Assembly: GCF_009189165.1 (NCBI RefSeq)
Contig: NZ_CP045118.1
Span: 4,278,001-4,342,000 of the forward strand
Length of the DNA: 64,000 nt
Source of the DNA: Pseudomonas sp. SCB32
GTDB taxonomy: Bacteria; Pseudomonadota; Gammaproteobacteria; Pseudomonadales; Pseudomonadaceae
Reading direction: 5' to 3'
Below, piece after piece: positions 1 through 8,900 of the stretch; positions within the stretch are counted from its first letter, which is position 1, and each line of letters begins with the position of its first letter. The notes beneath the pieces were generated by a model. The model was not told where the DNA came from and searched no databases. It saw only the letters and a program-made list of their open reading frames with translations. The translations under genes were made by a program, and so were the position numbers.

Positions 1-2
1 GC

Positions 3-848
3 CGCCTGGCCACCCTCGCCCAGCGCCTGGGGCTTGGCGGTGCCGATGCCCATAACGTCGCGGAACGCAGCCGCACCCTGTCCCTGCCGTTCAAGGCGCT
101 CGACGCCTGCACCAGCGGCATCGGCTGGCAATCCGGTACACAGCTGCATCGCCTGATCGACCTGCCACGCGGCGCGCTGTCCGGACCGGTGCAGGAGGAC
201 AAGGCGCGCATCCACGCCGTGCTCAAGCGTCTGGTCGGCAGCCACAGCGACGAGCAGCCAGCCCTCGACCTGCGCTCGCTCGACGGCCTGTGCCAGCGCG
301 CCCTGCAGGACAGCCCCCTGGCAACGCTGGAGGAACTGGCGCACAGCGACAGCGGCCGCAAGGTGCGGATCATCAGCTACAACGACTTCACCCGGGTGCT
401 CGGCCAGGCGCTGCCAGGCTTCGAGCGCCAGGCGGCCTTGCAGCTGCGGCGCGCCAGCTGGCATGGCAAGCGGCTGTTCTGGGATGACGACAATCACGCC
501 TACGAGATGGCCAGCGCCGTGGTCTATGCCCGGCGGCGCGGACTGGAGATCACCCTGCCGGCGATCATTCAGAGCTTCGAGCTGCGCACGGCGGTCCTGG
601 ACGAGCTGGATCGCGATTTCCACATGCTGGCAATGCCGGCGCAGGCCTGGAGCGACCCGGCATTCATGGGTCTACTGCTGGAAACCGGCATGCCCTACGC
701 GCGCTTCGGCCTGTTCAATACGGAAACCCCGGAAAGCCTGCTGTTGCCCAAGGACCATCCGCAGTCCGACACCTTCGGCCAGGGGCTGCGGGAGGCGGGC
801 GCGCCGGATGTCATCGGCTATCTGCGGCGCACCGACCGGGCGAACTGA
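3..848 (+). CDS. conserved hypothetical protein, 5' end outside the window
   Basis: The reading frame is open from the first complete codon at position 3 to a TGA at 846-848, so the gene starts upstream of the window and at least 281 residues are visible. The GTG at 189 is probably internal, because the frame upstream of it reads as ordinary protein with Pseudomonas-like codon use. No signal peptide, membrane segment or catalytic motif is visible in this part; the protein is soluble, rich in Leu, Arg and Asp, and ends in RRTDRAN. I do not recognise the family. The convergent XRE gene ends 9 bases downstream, with no clear terminator between them. Confidence 0.75.
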   Translation, partial: RLATLAQRLGLGGADAHNVAERSRTLSLPFKALDACTSGIGWQSGTQLHRLIDLPRGALSGPVQEDKARIHAVLKRLVGSHSDEQPALDLRSLDGLCQRALQDSPLATLEELAHSDSGRKVRIISYNDFTRVLGQALPGFERQAALQLRRASWHGKRLFWDDDNHAYEMASAVVYARRRGLEITLPAIIQSFELRTAVLDELDRDFHMLAMPAQAWSDPAFMGLLLETGMPYARFGLFNTETPESLLLPKDHPQSDTFGQGLREAGAPDVIGYLRRTDRAN

Positions 849-857
849 CAGCCTGCA

Positions 858-1271
858 TTACTCTCCGGCATCTTCCTCGCGGATACGACGCTCCTCCTCG
901 CACAGGCTTTCCAGCACCTCATGGTGGCGTGCCTGCCACTCCTCCAGGCTCAGGTCACTGCTGGCGAGCAGCTGCGGATGGCGCTTGACCAGATAGACCG
1001 CCGCGCGCTGGGCGGAGTCGGCGACCTTCCAGGTCACCTCGGTGGAATCGATCGGCCCCTCGTAGGTGATCCAGCGGCTGAAATCCTCGTATTCACTGCA
1101 GACTTTCTCAAAGTCCTCGTCGCGCATACGTTGGTTGCCGTACTCGATGTTCTCCACGTCTTTCTCTTTCATACCGACGGTTTCGGCAAATGCGCGGCGC
1201 GAAAGTCCAGTTAGCGAACGAAGCGCCCGTAGTCTTTCTCCTGCACTGAACAGGAAACGTTTCTTCACCAT
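858..1271 (-). CDS. XRE-family HTH transcriptional regulator (phage-repressor-like)
   Basis: A 137-residue protein with an N-terminal helix-turn-helix of the Cro/CI (XRE) type at about residues 10-40: GERLRALRSLTGLSRRAFAE followed by a recognition helix around VGMKEKDVENIE. The C-terminal half is acidic and ends in a Glu/Arg-rich tail; it has no Ser-Lys autoprotease signature, so it is not a LexA/CI-type self-cleaving repressor. It is transcribed divergently from a small excisionase-like HTH gene, which is the layout of a lysogeny switch. The shared spacer contains an inverted repeat (1311-1327) that could be its operator. The HTH call is sound; the phage origin is inference from arrangement. 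Confidence 0.85.
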   Translation of the reverse strand: MVKKRFLFSAGERLRALRSLTGLSRRAFAETVGMKEKDVENIEYGNQRMRDEDFEKVCSEYEDFSRWITYEGPIDSTEVTWKVADSAQRAAVYLVKRHPQLLASSDLSLEEWQARHHEVLESLCEEERRIREEDAGE

Positions 1272-1310
1272 GTGTCATCCGTGTCCGAGACTGCAAAGCC
1301 CGGCTATAAA

Positions 1311-1327
1311 ATCCTAATAATCAGGAT
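1311..1327. promoter_or_regulatory. candidate operator in the XRE / Cox-like divergent spacer
   Basis: ATCCT (1311-1315) and AGGAT (1323-1327) form a perfect inverted repeat around AATAATC, in the AT-richest part of the divergent spacer. A TATAAA box at 1305-1310 abuts the left arm. Position and symmetry fit a repressor site controlling one or both genes. The arms are only 5 bp, so chance cannot be excluded. Confidence 0.35.
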
Positions 1328-1394
1328 AAATTCCCATATCGACAGGGGCTCGAACCCGACGTTTCGAGCGATTTCCGATGGTGCAGGATGCAGC

Positions 1395-1601
1395 ATGAAA
1401 GTGGAAGAATCGTTCTCCCCGGACCTACGCGCAGGCAGTTACTACCTTACGCCCGAGCGCTTCGCGCAATTGATCGGCATGAGTGACCGGCTGGCCGTGG
1501 TGCAGCGATGGATCGACCTCGGCGAAGTGCCATCGCGGATGATCGGCGGCCACCTCCTGGTGGACCTGAGCGCCCTGCTCAGGCAGACCGATTCACAATG
1601 A
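1395..1601 (+). CDS. small excisionase/Cox-like HTH protein
   Basis: ATG at 1395 gives 68 residues beginning MKVEESFSPD. The frame extends upstream to 1272, but that extension crosses the AT-rich promoter spacer and reads as non-coding, so 1395 is chosen. The core, YYLTPERFAQLIGMS then VVQRWIDLGEVPSRMIGG and LLVDLSALL, has the winged-helix look of MerR-like excisionases and phage Cox proteins, which bind DNA to direct excision or repress the lysogenic promoter. It lies divergent to the XRE gene, and its stop overlaps the next small ORF. The function is inferred from the motif pattern and gene arrangement. No integrase or structural phage genes are in view. Confidence 0.6.
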   Translation: MKVEESFSPDLRAGSYYLTPERFAQLIGMSDRLAVVQRWIDLGEVPSRMIGGHLLVDLSALLRQTDSQ

Positions 1602-1732
1602 TGAGCCAGCCATTGCTGCCAAGGATCTGCTTCCACGCAGCCGACCTGGCGCGTGGCAAGCAGGTGCGGCAGGCGCTCGAGGAGTGCAATGCCCTACGGG
1701 AAATGCAGCGCATCGGCCTTCTGCATATGTAA
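1598..1732 (+). CDS. small hypothetical ORF coupled to the Cox-like gene
   Basis: Tandem ATG codons at 1598 and 1601 overlap the TGA (1599-1601) of the Cox-like gene, giving a 44-residue ORF that begins MMSQPLLPRICFHAADLA and ends at TAA (1730-1732). The overlap is typical of translational coupling in small phage operons. The peptide is basic to neutral and has no recognised domain. It may be genuine because of the overlap, but codon evidence from 44 codons is weak. Confidence 0.35.
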   Translation: MMSQPLLPRICFHAADLARGKQVRQALEECNALREMQRIGLLHM

Positions 1733-1860
1733 GCGCCGGAGCTCGGCAGGCAGGCAACGCTCGGTACCTGCCGGCATCCCCGGCTGTTCGCCTTTCACTT
1801 CTATTACCGCTGGCTACCGACCCACATCGGCAGCTTTCGTCCTTCAGCCGTGGACCTGGA

Positions 1861-2391
1861 TCACTCCTGAGCGGCTTCCTGCGCTGCCTCCAGCGCCGGT
1901 GCCGCGGGAATGCCGATCTCCACACAGAGGGCCATGACGCGCTCCAGATCGTTGCGATAGACCAGCACGCACTGCAGTTCGTCATCCAGCGGCTCGCTGA
2001 AATCCACCAGCACATAGCCGCCCTTTTCCGGATAGAGCGCGCCGAGCTGGGTCTGGATGCGGTTCAGCGCGGTGAGGGGTTCGGTCTTGCGCAGCTGCTT
2101 GGCCTGCAGGACGAAATTGACGCTCGGGTCGAAGGAAGCGCGAATTTCACCGAACAGCTCTTCGTAGCTGTCACCCTGGAACAGCACGATTTCCGGCAGG
2201 CTGCCCACCACCATCCACTCCCCCAGGGGAATCGGGAAGCTGTCGTCGTAGTTGATGTCCGGGTTGGCCGTGTGGAAGGCCACCGGATCGGCGTAGGCCT
2301 GGGCGGCCTCGTCGGCGATCTGCTCGATCTCGGCCTCGTCCAGGCAGCCCGAGCTGATCAGAGTAAGGAGTTCGACGAGTTGCGCTTTCAT
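1861..2391 (-). CDS. conserved hypothetical acidic protein
   Basis: A 176-residue cytoplasmic protein starting MKAQLVELLTLISSG at 2391. An upstream in-frame start at 2481 would add 30 residues with no resemblance to coding sequence, whereas 2391 has AGGA seven bases upstream. The protein is strongly acidic, has no signal peptide or membrane segment, and ends in an Ala/Glu-rich tail with a repeated EAAQ. I recognise no domain. It stands alone between the phage-like switch and a small lipoprotein gene on the other strand. Confidence 0.7.
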   Translation of the reverse strand: MKAQLVELLTLISSGCLDEAEIEQIADEAAQAYADPVAFHTANPDINYDDSFPIPLGEWMVVGSLPEIVLFQGDSYEELFGEIRASFDPSVNFVLQAKQLRKTEPLTALNRIQTQLGALYPEKGGYVLVDFSEPLDDELQCVLVYRNDLERVMALCVEIGIPAAPALEAAQEAAQE

Positions 2392-2591
2392 GGGGGAGTC
2401 CTGAGAAGAGATGAACAGCGGCGAAGGATATCCGCAATCGCTGGAAAACGCCGCAGGAAGGGAACCTTCTGACAACTCCATGAGTCGGAAGTCACCATAA
2501 CGATACTCACTATCAAACGGGATGATTTCTGCTCGATCCGCGTGATTGTTAGCCTGACATCCGTCCCGAACTTCCCTGCGTGCCTAAAACC

Positions 2592-2804
2592 ATGAACCGT
2601 GCCCTCGCCCTCCTCACCCTGACCGTGCCCTTCTGGCTGGCAGGCTGCAGCAGCCAGCCAGCGCCGCAGCAGCCGAACAGCGATACCGAAGTGAAGTCCT
2701 TCGCGCTGAAGATCCTGGGCGCCAGTAACATGTCCGACGACCTTTATGCCAAGTACCGTCGCGCACTGACCGAACCCCATGAGGAAGGTCGCAGCGGGAG
2801 CTGA
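2592..2804 (+). CDS. small outer-membrane-type lipoprotein
   Basis: A 70-residue product starting MNRALALLTLTVPFWLAGC. The N-terminus is a lipoprotein signal peptide with lipobox L-A-G-C, so the mature protein would begin at Cys19 with lipid attached. Residues after the Cys (SSQPAPQQPNSD) form a flexible linker and carry no Asp at +2, which predicts sorting to the outer membrane. The remaining 35 or so residues are polar and probably helical. ATG at 2592 is preferred over the in-frame GTG at 2580 because it directly begins the signal peptide. Function unknown. Confidence 0.65.
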   Translation: MNRALALLTLTVPFWLAGCSSQPAPQQPNSDTEVKSFALKILGASNMSDDLYAKYRRALTEPHEEGRSGS

Positions 2805-2865
2805 ACGGGCCCGGCAGCCCTTTGATGGCCAGATGCGACTTACTCGGAAGGGAATGGCCTGCGCA

Positions 2866-2897
2866 CAAAAAATCCGATGCCGAACTGGCATCGGATT
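2866..2897 (-). terminator. intrinsic terminator of the amidohydrolase gene
   Basis: AATCCGATGCC (2871-2881) and GGCATCGGATT (2887-2897) are perfect 11-bp arms around GAACT. Read on the minus strand the hairpin is followed by a run of T (complement of the A run at 2866-2872). It sits 90 bp past the stop of the minus-strand amidohydrolase. Confidence 0.85.
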
Positions 2898-2987
2898 CCG
2901 GTTTCTCACCGCTAGCGCCAGGCCCGGCGACCTGACCGGCTGGCGCTTGCCACAAATGGCTCAGCTTTCATTGCTGGCGGCGTTGGC

Positions 2988-4928
2988 CTATTGGCCATAG
3001 ACCGTTTTGCCACGGAACACCGTCTGCTGCACCTGGGTTTCAGCGATCTTCTCAGGGGTACCCTGCTGAACCAGATCGAACAGGTTGCGATCCAGGACGA
3101 TGAAGTCGGCGGACTTGCCCGGCTCGATCGAACCCATGAGTTTTTCCTGTCGCACAGCGCGAGCGCCGTTGATGGTGTAGGCGTCCAGCATCTGCTCCAG
3201 CGTAGCGCTCTGCTCGGGGTTGTAGGCCGGCTTGCCGGGGATGGCACGAGTGATGCCCGCCGCGATGTTCACGAACGGCCGCGGATCGCGAGTGTCCACC
3301 GGCGCATCGCTACCCGCCACCAGCACCGCGCCCGCCTTGGCGGTATTGCCGACAGGATAAACGGCGTTCCAGGTGTAATTCTTCGGGTTGTAGAGCAGGT
3401 CGTTGATGTCCTGGCCTTTCTTGCTGGGCTCGAGGAATGGCGTAATCAGCACATCGTACTCGGGTTGCTCGTTGATCCAGGCATAGGTGTAGGTGAGGTA
3501 GGTGCCCAATTCGCCGAGACGCTTCTGGTCGTCCGGGTGGACCATTTGCAGGTGGGCGATGGTGTGCGGGATATGGCGATCACCGTTGCGCTGGCGGGCC
3601 GCTTCCAGTGCATCGATCGTCACCCGGGTGGCGCGGTCGCCGACGCTGTGGACATGGATACTGAAGCCATCGGCATCCAGTGCGGTGGCGTAATTCTTGA
3701 AGTCCTCTTCCTTGTAATTGACGATGCCGTTGTTCTTCGTCTCCTCGCTGTCCTGGGTGACGGTGACGACACCGGTCTCTTCATCCTGCTTGAGGTGGGG
3801 CTTCTGGTAATGGTGGAGCATGCCGGCGTTGGGTGAGAATGGCGGCTTGCTGAAGGGATCGCCTTCGAGCACACCGTCGGCAAAGATCTTCACCGCATCG
3901 GCCTTGATCAGCGGATTGCCGGCGAACTCGGCGCGAACTTCACGAGCCTTCTTCAGGTGCCCGGCGATATCCACCTTGCCCTTGTAGTCATCGGAGATGA
4001 AACAGGTGGCGGCAGTGACGTGCATGTTCAGCAGGTTCTGCTGCTGCATCTTCACCAATTGCTCGCGGATAAAGTCATTGGCACAGGCATCCTGGATGCT
4101 GGTGATGCCGCTTTGCGCCATGACCTGTGCGACTTTCGGCAGGATCGCGCCGTAAATGGCTTCGCCACGCGGATCGCCCACCTCCTGGGCGAACATGTCG
4201 AAGCTGCCGACCGGAATCTTCTCCTTGGCCGCATCGCGGACGACCCCGCTGTCCAGGCTGACGTAGGGCGCCAGATCGGCGAACACGCCGCCCTTGCCCA
4301 GAGTCTTGGCGTTGAAACCAACGGTCTTGCCGCTATCGTCCTGGGCCATGCTCAGGGCTTTGGAGTTGTAGGCGCTGGCGTGGCCATCCACGCCGGAGAG
4401 AAGGATCGGATGTCCGTCCGCAACGGCATCCAGTGCCTGGCGGATGGTCTTGTAGTTGCTCGTGGGCTCGTTGTTCTCATAGGGCACCCACTGCTCGATC
4501 TTCAACCAGGCGCCGGGCTCACTGGCGTAGCGCGGCAGGCATTCCTTCACTTTGCTGGCCAGTTGATCGAGGTTCACGCTCTGGCCCTTGAGGTCGCAGA
4601 CATCCAGGGGCACGACACCCATGACATGGATGTGGTTGTCGTGCAGGCCCGGCAGAACCATCTTGCCGCCCAGGTCCACCACGCGATAGCCCTGGCTGAT
4701 GAAGCCTTCCGCGCCTTCGCGGTCACCGGCATAGACGAACTTGTCGTTCGACACGGCGATGGCTTCGACCTTCCGGCGCTGGGCGTCCTGGGTATAGATC
4801 TGACCGTTCAGGTACACCGTGTTGTTACCGGTGTCGATCTCCGGCGCCGGCGTCTGGCTGCAGCCGGCAAGCCCGGAGAGCAGAACGAGGGAGGACAGCG
4901 TCAGGTGTTGTTTTGGTTTGAGCCGCAT
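2988..4928 (-). CDS. exported amidohydrolase family 3 protein (YtcJ-like), lipoprotein
   Basis: A 646-residue protein. The start MRLKPKQHL at 4928 directly precedes a lipoprotein signal peptide with lipobox LAGC (Cys23). An upstream in-frame start at 4970 lies inside the operator palindrome and is unlikely. Metal-site motifs of amidohydrolase family 3 are present in order: LPGLHDNHIH, a mid-domain His in IHVHSVGDRA, HTIAHLQMVHP, and GSDAPVDTRDPRPF near the C-terminus. Family members hydrolyse amides or related C-N bonds, mostly with unknown substrates; this one is predicted to be anchored in the envelope. The divergent TetR gene is the probable regulator through the palindrome at 4942-4967. 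Confidence 0.9.
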   Translation of the reverse strand: MRLKPKQHLTLSSLVLLSGLAGCSQTPAPEIDTGNNTVYLNGQIYTQDAQRRKVEAIAVSNDKFVYAGDREGAEGFISQGYRVVDLGGKMVLPGLHDNHIHVMGVVPLDVCDLKGQSVNLDQLASKVKECLPRYASEPGAWLKIEQWVPYENNEPTSNYKTIRQALDAVADGHPILLSGVDGHASAYNSKALSMAQDDSGKTVGFNAKTLGKGGVFADLAPYVSLDSGVVRDAAKEKIPVGSFDMFAQEVGDPRGEAIYGAILPKVAQVMAQSGITSIQDACANDFIREQLVKMQQQNLLNMHVTAATCFISDDYKGKVDIAGHLKKAREVRAEFAGNPLIKADAVKIFADGVLEGDPFSKPPFSPNAGMLHHYQKPHLKQDEETGVVTVTQDSEETKNNGIVNYKEEDFKNYATALDADGFSIHVHSVGDRATRVTIDALEAARQRNGDRHIPHTIAHLQMVHPDDQKRLGELGTYLTYTYAWINEQPEYDVLITPFLEPSKKGQDINDLLYNPKNYTWNAVYPVGNTAKAGAVLVAGSDAPVDTRDPRPFVNIAAGITRAIPGKPAYNPEQSATLEQMLDAYTINGARAVRQEKLMGSIEPGKSADFIVLDRNLFDLVQQGTPEKIAETQVQQTVFRGKTVYGQ

Positions 4929-4941
4929 AAATTCTCCGATT

Positions 4942-4967
4942 AAAATTACAGTATTTACTGTAATTTT
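4942..4967. promoter_or_regulatory. 26-bp palindromic operator between amidohydrolase and TetR genes
   Basis: AAAATTACAGTA (4942-4953) and TACTGTAATTTT (4956-4967) are perfect 12-bp inverted arms separated by TT. The site lies 14 bp upstream of the amidohydrolase start codon and about 100 bp upstream of the TetR start, as expected for a TetR-family dimer site that represses the divergent gene. It is far more AT-rich than its surroundings. The half-site order is CAG-N6-CTG, not the CTG-N10-CAG order of a LexA box, so SOS control is not suggested. Confidence 0.75.
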
Positions 4968-5070
4968 CACTTCTACCAGCGATACTCCGAGGCGTCAATT
5001 GTTCCGGTTTGACTCTGCCGGGCAGCTCAATGTGAAATGCGCAGCAAGCAACGATGAGGCTGGGCACTGG

Positions 5071-5718
5071 ATGATTCCGCACGACCTGAAGATGCGCCGC
5101 GAGCCGCGCCAGCAGCGCACCCTGGAGATCATCAGGAAGATCGAGCAGGCGACGCTGGAATTACTCAAGGAAGGCGGCATGACCCTGCTGAACACCAATG
5201 CCATTGCCGAACGCTCCGGCATCGACATCAGCTCGCTCTACCGCTTCTTCCCGAACAAGGAGGCGATCGTCTACCGACTGGGCCAGCAATGGCTGGACGC
5301 CATTCGCAGTCGGGAGAAGACGATTTTCGAGGGTGAGTTGGGCCTGATCGAAACCTGGGACGCGCTGGGTGAAATGATCGATGAAATCGAGCAGGAGTTC
5401 TCCGGCTACGGTGCGCTCTGGCAGGCCATGGATGTGATCCCGGAGCTGTACGACCTGGAGGCGGAGCATGAGGCCTTCCAGCTCGACAACATGCGTGTGC
5501 TGCTGAGAAAGCATGGTTGCCAGTGGCCGGAGAAGGAGCTGACGGAATTGTTGCGGTACCTGTACCGCACCTGGGATGTGGTCAAGCAGGGCTGCATCGA
5601 ACAGGGTGAAGCGGGCGGATTGATGTGGCGGGCGCATCAGAAATGGCAGTACCGGTTGTTGCGATTGGCGGTCAGCACGCCAGGGGCCGCCGAGTTCGAG
5701 CGCGAGCTGCAAGCGTGA
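5071..5718 (+). CDS. TetR/AcrR-family transcriptional regulator
   Basis: ATG at 5071 gives 215 residues starting MIPHDLKMRREPRQQRT, with GAGG at 5055-5058 as a plausible ribosome site; ATG 5092 is an alternative. The N-terminal HTH spans about residues 20-65, with NAIAERSGIDISSLYRFFPN the classic TetR turn and recognition helix. The remaining helical domain has no identified ligand pocket. The frame is open much further upstream, but that part runs antisense through the amidohydrolase start and is not coding. The protein probably represses the divergent exported amidohydrolase by binding the 26-bp palindrome; this is inferred from arrangement. Confidence 0.88.
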   Translation: MIPHDLKMRREPRQQRTLEIIRKIEQATLELLKEGGMTLLNTNAIAERSGIDISSLYRFFPNKEAIVYRLGQQWLDAIRSREKTIFEGELGLIETWDALGEMIDEIEQEFSGYGALWQAMDVIPELYDLEAEHEAFQLDNMRVLLRKHGCQWPEKELTELLRYLYRTWDVVKQGCIEQGEAGGLMWRAHQKWQYRLLRLAVSTPGAAEFERELQA

Positions 5719-5732
5719 GCGCGACGAGTTCG

Positions 5733-5865
5733 CCGTAGGGCATATAGCGTTCGACGATATACGCCGTTTGGCCTTAGTCCCAAGGCGCTCCAGACTTGAC
5801 CCTGGAGCAGTCGACATACGTCTGGTGTAACGGCGCACAACCGCGAACGCTTGTACGCCCTACGG
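5733..5865. repeat. palindromic intergenic repeat (decayed)
   Basis: CCGTAGGGC (5733-5741) and GCCCTACGG (5857-5865) are perfect inverted 9-mers bounding 133 bp that includes further partial symmetry (ATATACGCC and a later TACGTC-GGTGTAACGGCG block). It resembles the imperfect palindromes common between Pseudomonas genes. No ORF of interest lies inside. It fills most of the spacer between the TetR gene and the gdhB terminator. Confidence 0.45.
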
Positions 5866-5920
5866 TGCTGCCTCATTCCGTCCAGGCACTTCCTGCCCGC
5901 GCCTACAAATCCGGCACCCG

Positions 5921-5947
5921 AAAAAAAGCCCCGCACTAGGCGGGGCT
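5921..5947 (-). terminator. intrinsic terminator of gdhB
   Basis: AGCCCCGC (5927-5934) pairs with GCGGGGCT (5940-5947) around ACTAG. The seven A bases at 5921-5927 become a T run after the hairpin on the minus strand. It lies 32 bp beyond the gdhB stop codon. Confidence 0.85.
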
Positions 5948-5978
5948 GGAGCATCAAAACTTCAACGACACGTGCGCA

Positions 5979-8900
5979 TCAAGGAATGCACGCGCCATGC
6001 TGGTTGCTTTGCGCGAGATCGAGCAGCTCCCGATTGGCAACGGCGTACATCGCATAGTCGGTACCGCTGGACGCCCGCAGGTCGACGAGCATGGCGCGCC
6101 AGCGCTCAACCATGGGGGCGTGCTGGGCCAGCCAGAGGACCACACGCTGGTCGATTTCCGCCGGTCCGTCGTTCATCTGCAGTACCGACACGGTGATCGC
6201 CCGCTGCTGCCAGTCCAGGTCGTCGCGGAAGGCTTCGCGAGCCAGCGCCTGCCAGTTGTTCTCCACCGGCAGGGAGCTGATCTGCTGCAGGTACCAGGTC
6301 AGTTCCAGTTCGCTACCCAGGGCGAAGTAGGCGCGCGCCACGTCGGCCGGATCGCGGCCGGTGACGTCCGCCGCCTCGATGATCGGCAGCAGGGTGTAAA
6401 GGTGGCTGGTACCGGCAACCATGCGTGCCAGCAGTTCCGGCACGCCGGCATCGACGTAGCCCTGGTAGCGCGCCTGCCACAGCTCGCGGGTCGGGCCCTC
6501 GAGCAGTTCGTTGAGCTTCAGGCCGAGGGCGGCGATACGCGGACCGAAGTGCGCCACGTCGCGCGCCGCGTCCTGCTCGTTGCGGCGGCTGCGCAGGAAC
6601 CAGCGGGTGGCGCGGCGGCCCAGGCGCATCAGCTCGTCCATCAGGGTCAGCTGCACTTCCGCCGGCACCTGGTAGTCCAGCGCCTCGATCTGGCGGAACC
6701 AGTGCGGCAGGTGGAAGACATCGCGCACGATCACATACGCACCCGCCACGTTCGCCGGCGTCATGCCGGTGGACTCCTTCAGGCGCTGCACGAAGGTGAT
6801 GCCCATGTGGTTGATCAGGTCGTTGGCGATCTGCGTGCTGACGATCTCGCGCTTCAGACGGTGCTTGCGCATGGCCGGGCCGAAGGTATCGACCAGGGTC
6901 TGCGGGAAGGCCGTCTCCATGTCGCGGGTCAGGTAGTCGTCGTCCGGCACCAGCGAGCCCAGCAGCTGTTCCTTCAGATCGATCTTGCTGTAGGAGATCA
7001 GCACGGACAGCTCGGCGCGAGTCAGTCCTTGCCCGGCGGCGATACGCTCGGCCAGCGCGTCGTCGGTGGGCAGGAACTCGAGTGCGCGATCCAGCTTGCC
7101 GCGACCTTCCAGGTCGGTCATCAGCCGACGGTACTCGGCGATGCGCTCGCGGGCACGGCGTTCGGCCAGGGACAGCGCCTGGGTCTGCTTGTAGTTGTTG
7201 CCCAGCACCAGGCCGGAGACCTGCTCGGTCATTTCCGCCAGCAGCTTGTTGCGCTGCTTGCTGGTCATGTCACCGGCGGTCACCACCTCGTTGAGCAGGA
7301 TCTTGATGTTCACCTCGTGGTCGGAGCAGTCCACACCACCGGCGTTGTCGATGAAGTCGGTGTTGCATGCGCCGCCGTTCAGGCCGAACTCGACCCGCGC
7401 CAGCTGGGTCATGCCGAGGTTGCCACCCTCACCCACCACCTTCACCCGCAGCTCGCGGCCATCCACGCGCAGGCCGTCGTTGGCCTTGTCGCCAACGTCG
7501 GCGTGGGTTTCCTTGCTCGACTTCACGTAGGTGCCGATGCCGCCGTTCCACAGCAGGTCGACCGGCGCCTTGAGTAGCGCGTTGATCAGTTCGGTGGGCG
7601 TCAGGCGCTCGGCGTCGATGTCGAAGCGCGCACGCACTTCCGGCGTCAGGGTGATGCTCTTGGCGCTGCGCAAGAAGATGCCACCGCCGGCGGAGATCAG
7701 CGAGGCGTCATAGTCGGCCCAGCTGGAGCGCGGCAGGTTGAACATGCGCTGGCGCTCGGCGAAGCTCGCCGCCGGGTCCGGATTCGGGTCGAGGAAGATG
7801 TGCATGTGGTTGAAGGCCGCGACCATCTGCAGCTTGTCCGACATCAGCAGGCCGTTGCCGAACACGTCGCCGGCCATGTCACCGATGCCGATGACGGTGA
7901 CATTGTCCTTCTGCACATCGATGCCGCGCTCGCGGAAGTGGCGTTGCACCGAAACCCAGCCGCCACGTGCAGTGATGCCCATGCCCTTGTGGTCGTAGCC
8001 GGCGGAGCCGCCGGAGGCGAAGGCGTCGCCGAGCCAGAAGTTGTAGTCGGCAGAGATGCCGTTGGCGATGTCGGAGAAGGTCGCGGTGCCCTTGTCGGCC
8101 GCCACTACCAGGTAGGGATCGTCCGGATCGTGGCGCACCACGTTGGCCGGCGGCACGACCTGGCCTTCCTTGAGGTTGTCGGTGATGTCCAGCAGACCGG
8201 AGATGAAGATGCGGTAGCAGGCGATGGCCTCGGCCTGGATTTCATCGCGAGTGCCGCCGACCGGCAGGCGACGCGGGATGAAGCCGCCCTTGGCGCCCGT
8301 GGGCACGATCACCGCGTTCTTCACCTGCTGCGCCTTCACCAGGCCCAGCACCTCGGTGCGGAAGTCTTCCTCGCGGTCGGACCAGCGCAGGCCGCCGCGG
8401 GCCACGTCGCCGAAGCGCAGGTGTACGCCTTCCACGCGCGGGCAGTAAACGAAGATTTCGAACTTGGGCGTCGGGCGCGGGATTTCCGGAATGGCTTTCG
8501 GGTTGAACTTGAAGCTGAAGTAGCTCTTGTTCTGCCCGGCCGCGTCCGGCTGGTAGAAGTTGGTGCGCAGGGTTGCCTTGATCAGGTCGAGGTAGCGCCG
8601 CAGGATGCGGTCTTCGTTGAGCACCTGGACATCGTCCAGCGCCGTGAGGATCGCCTGCTCCAGCTTCTGCTGCTTGTCGGTCAGGTCCTCGACGGTGAGC
8701 TTGCGCGCCAGGTAGAAGCGGGTCTTGAACAGGCGCACCAGTTCGCGCGCGATGTCCACGTGGGCGTTCAGCGCGCTGGCGATGTAGCCCAGGTCGAAGC
8801 CCAGGCGGATCTGCTTGAGGTAGCGCGCGTAGGCACGCAGCAGCGCGACGTCGCGCCACGGCAGGCCGGCGGTCAGCACCAGGCGGTTGAAGGCGTCGTT

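Noticed and set aside
4942..4967. LexA (SOS) box within the TetR/amidohydrolase palindrome
   Set aside because: The half-sites are CAG-N6-CTG rather than CTG-N10-CAG, so it fits a TetR-type operator better.
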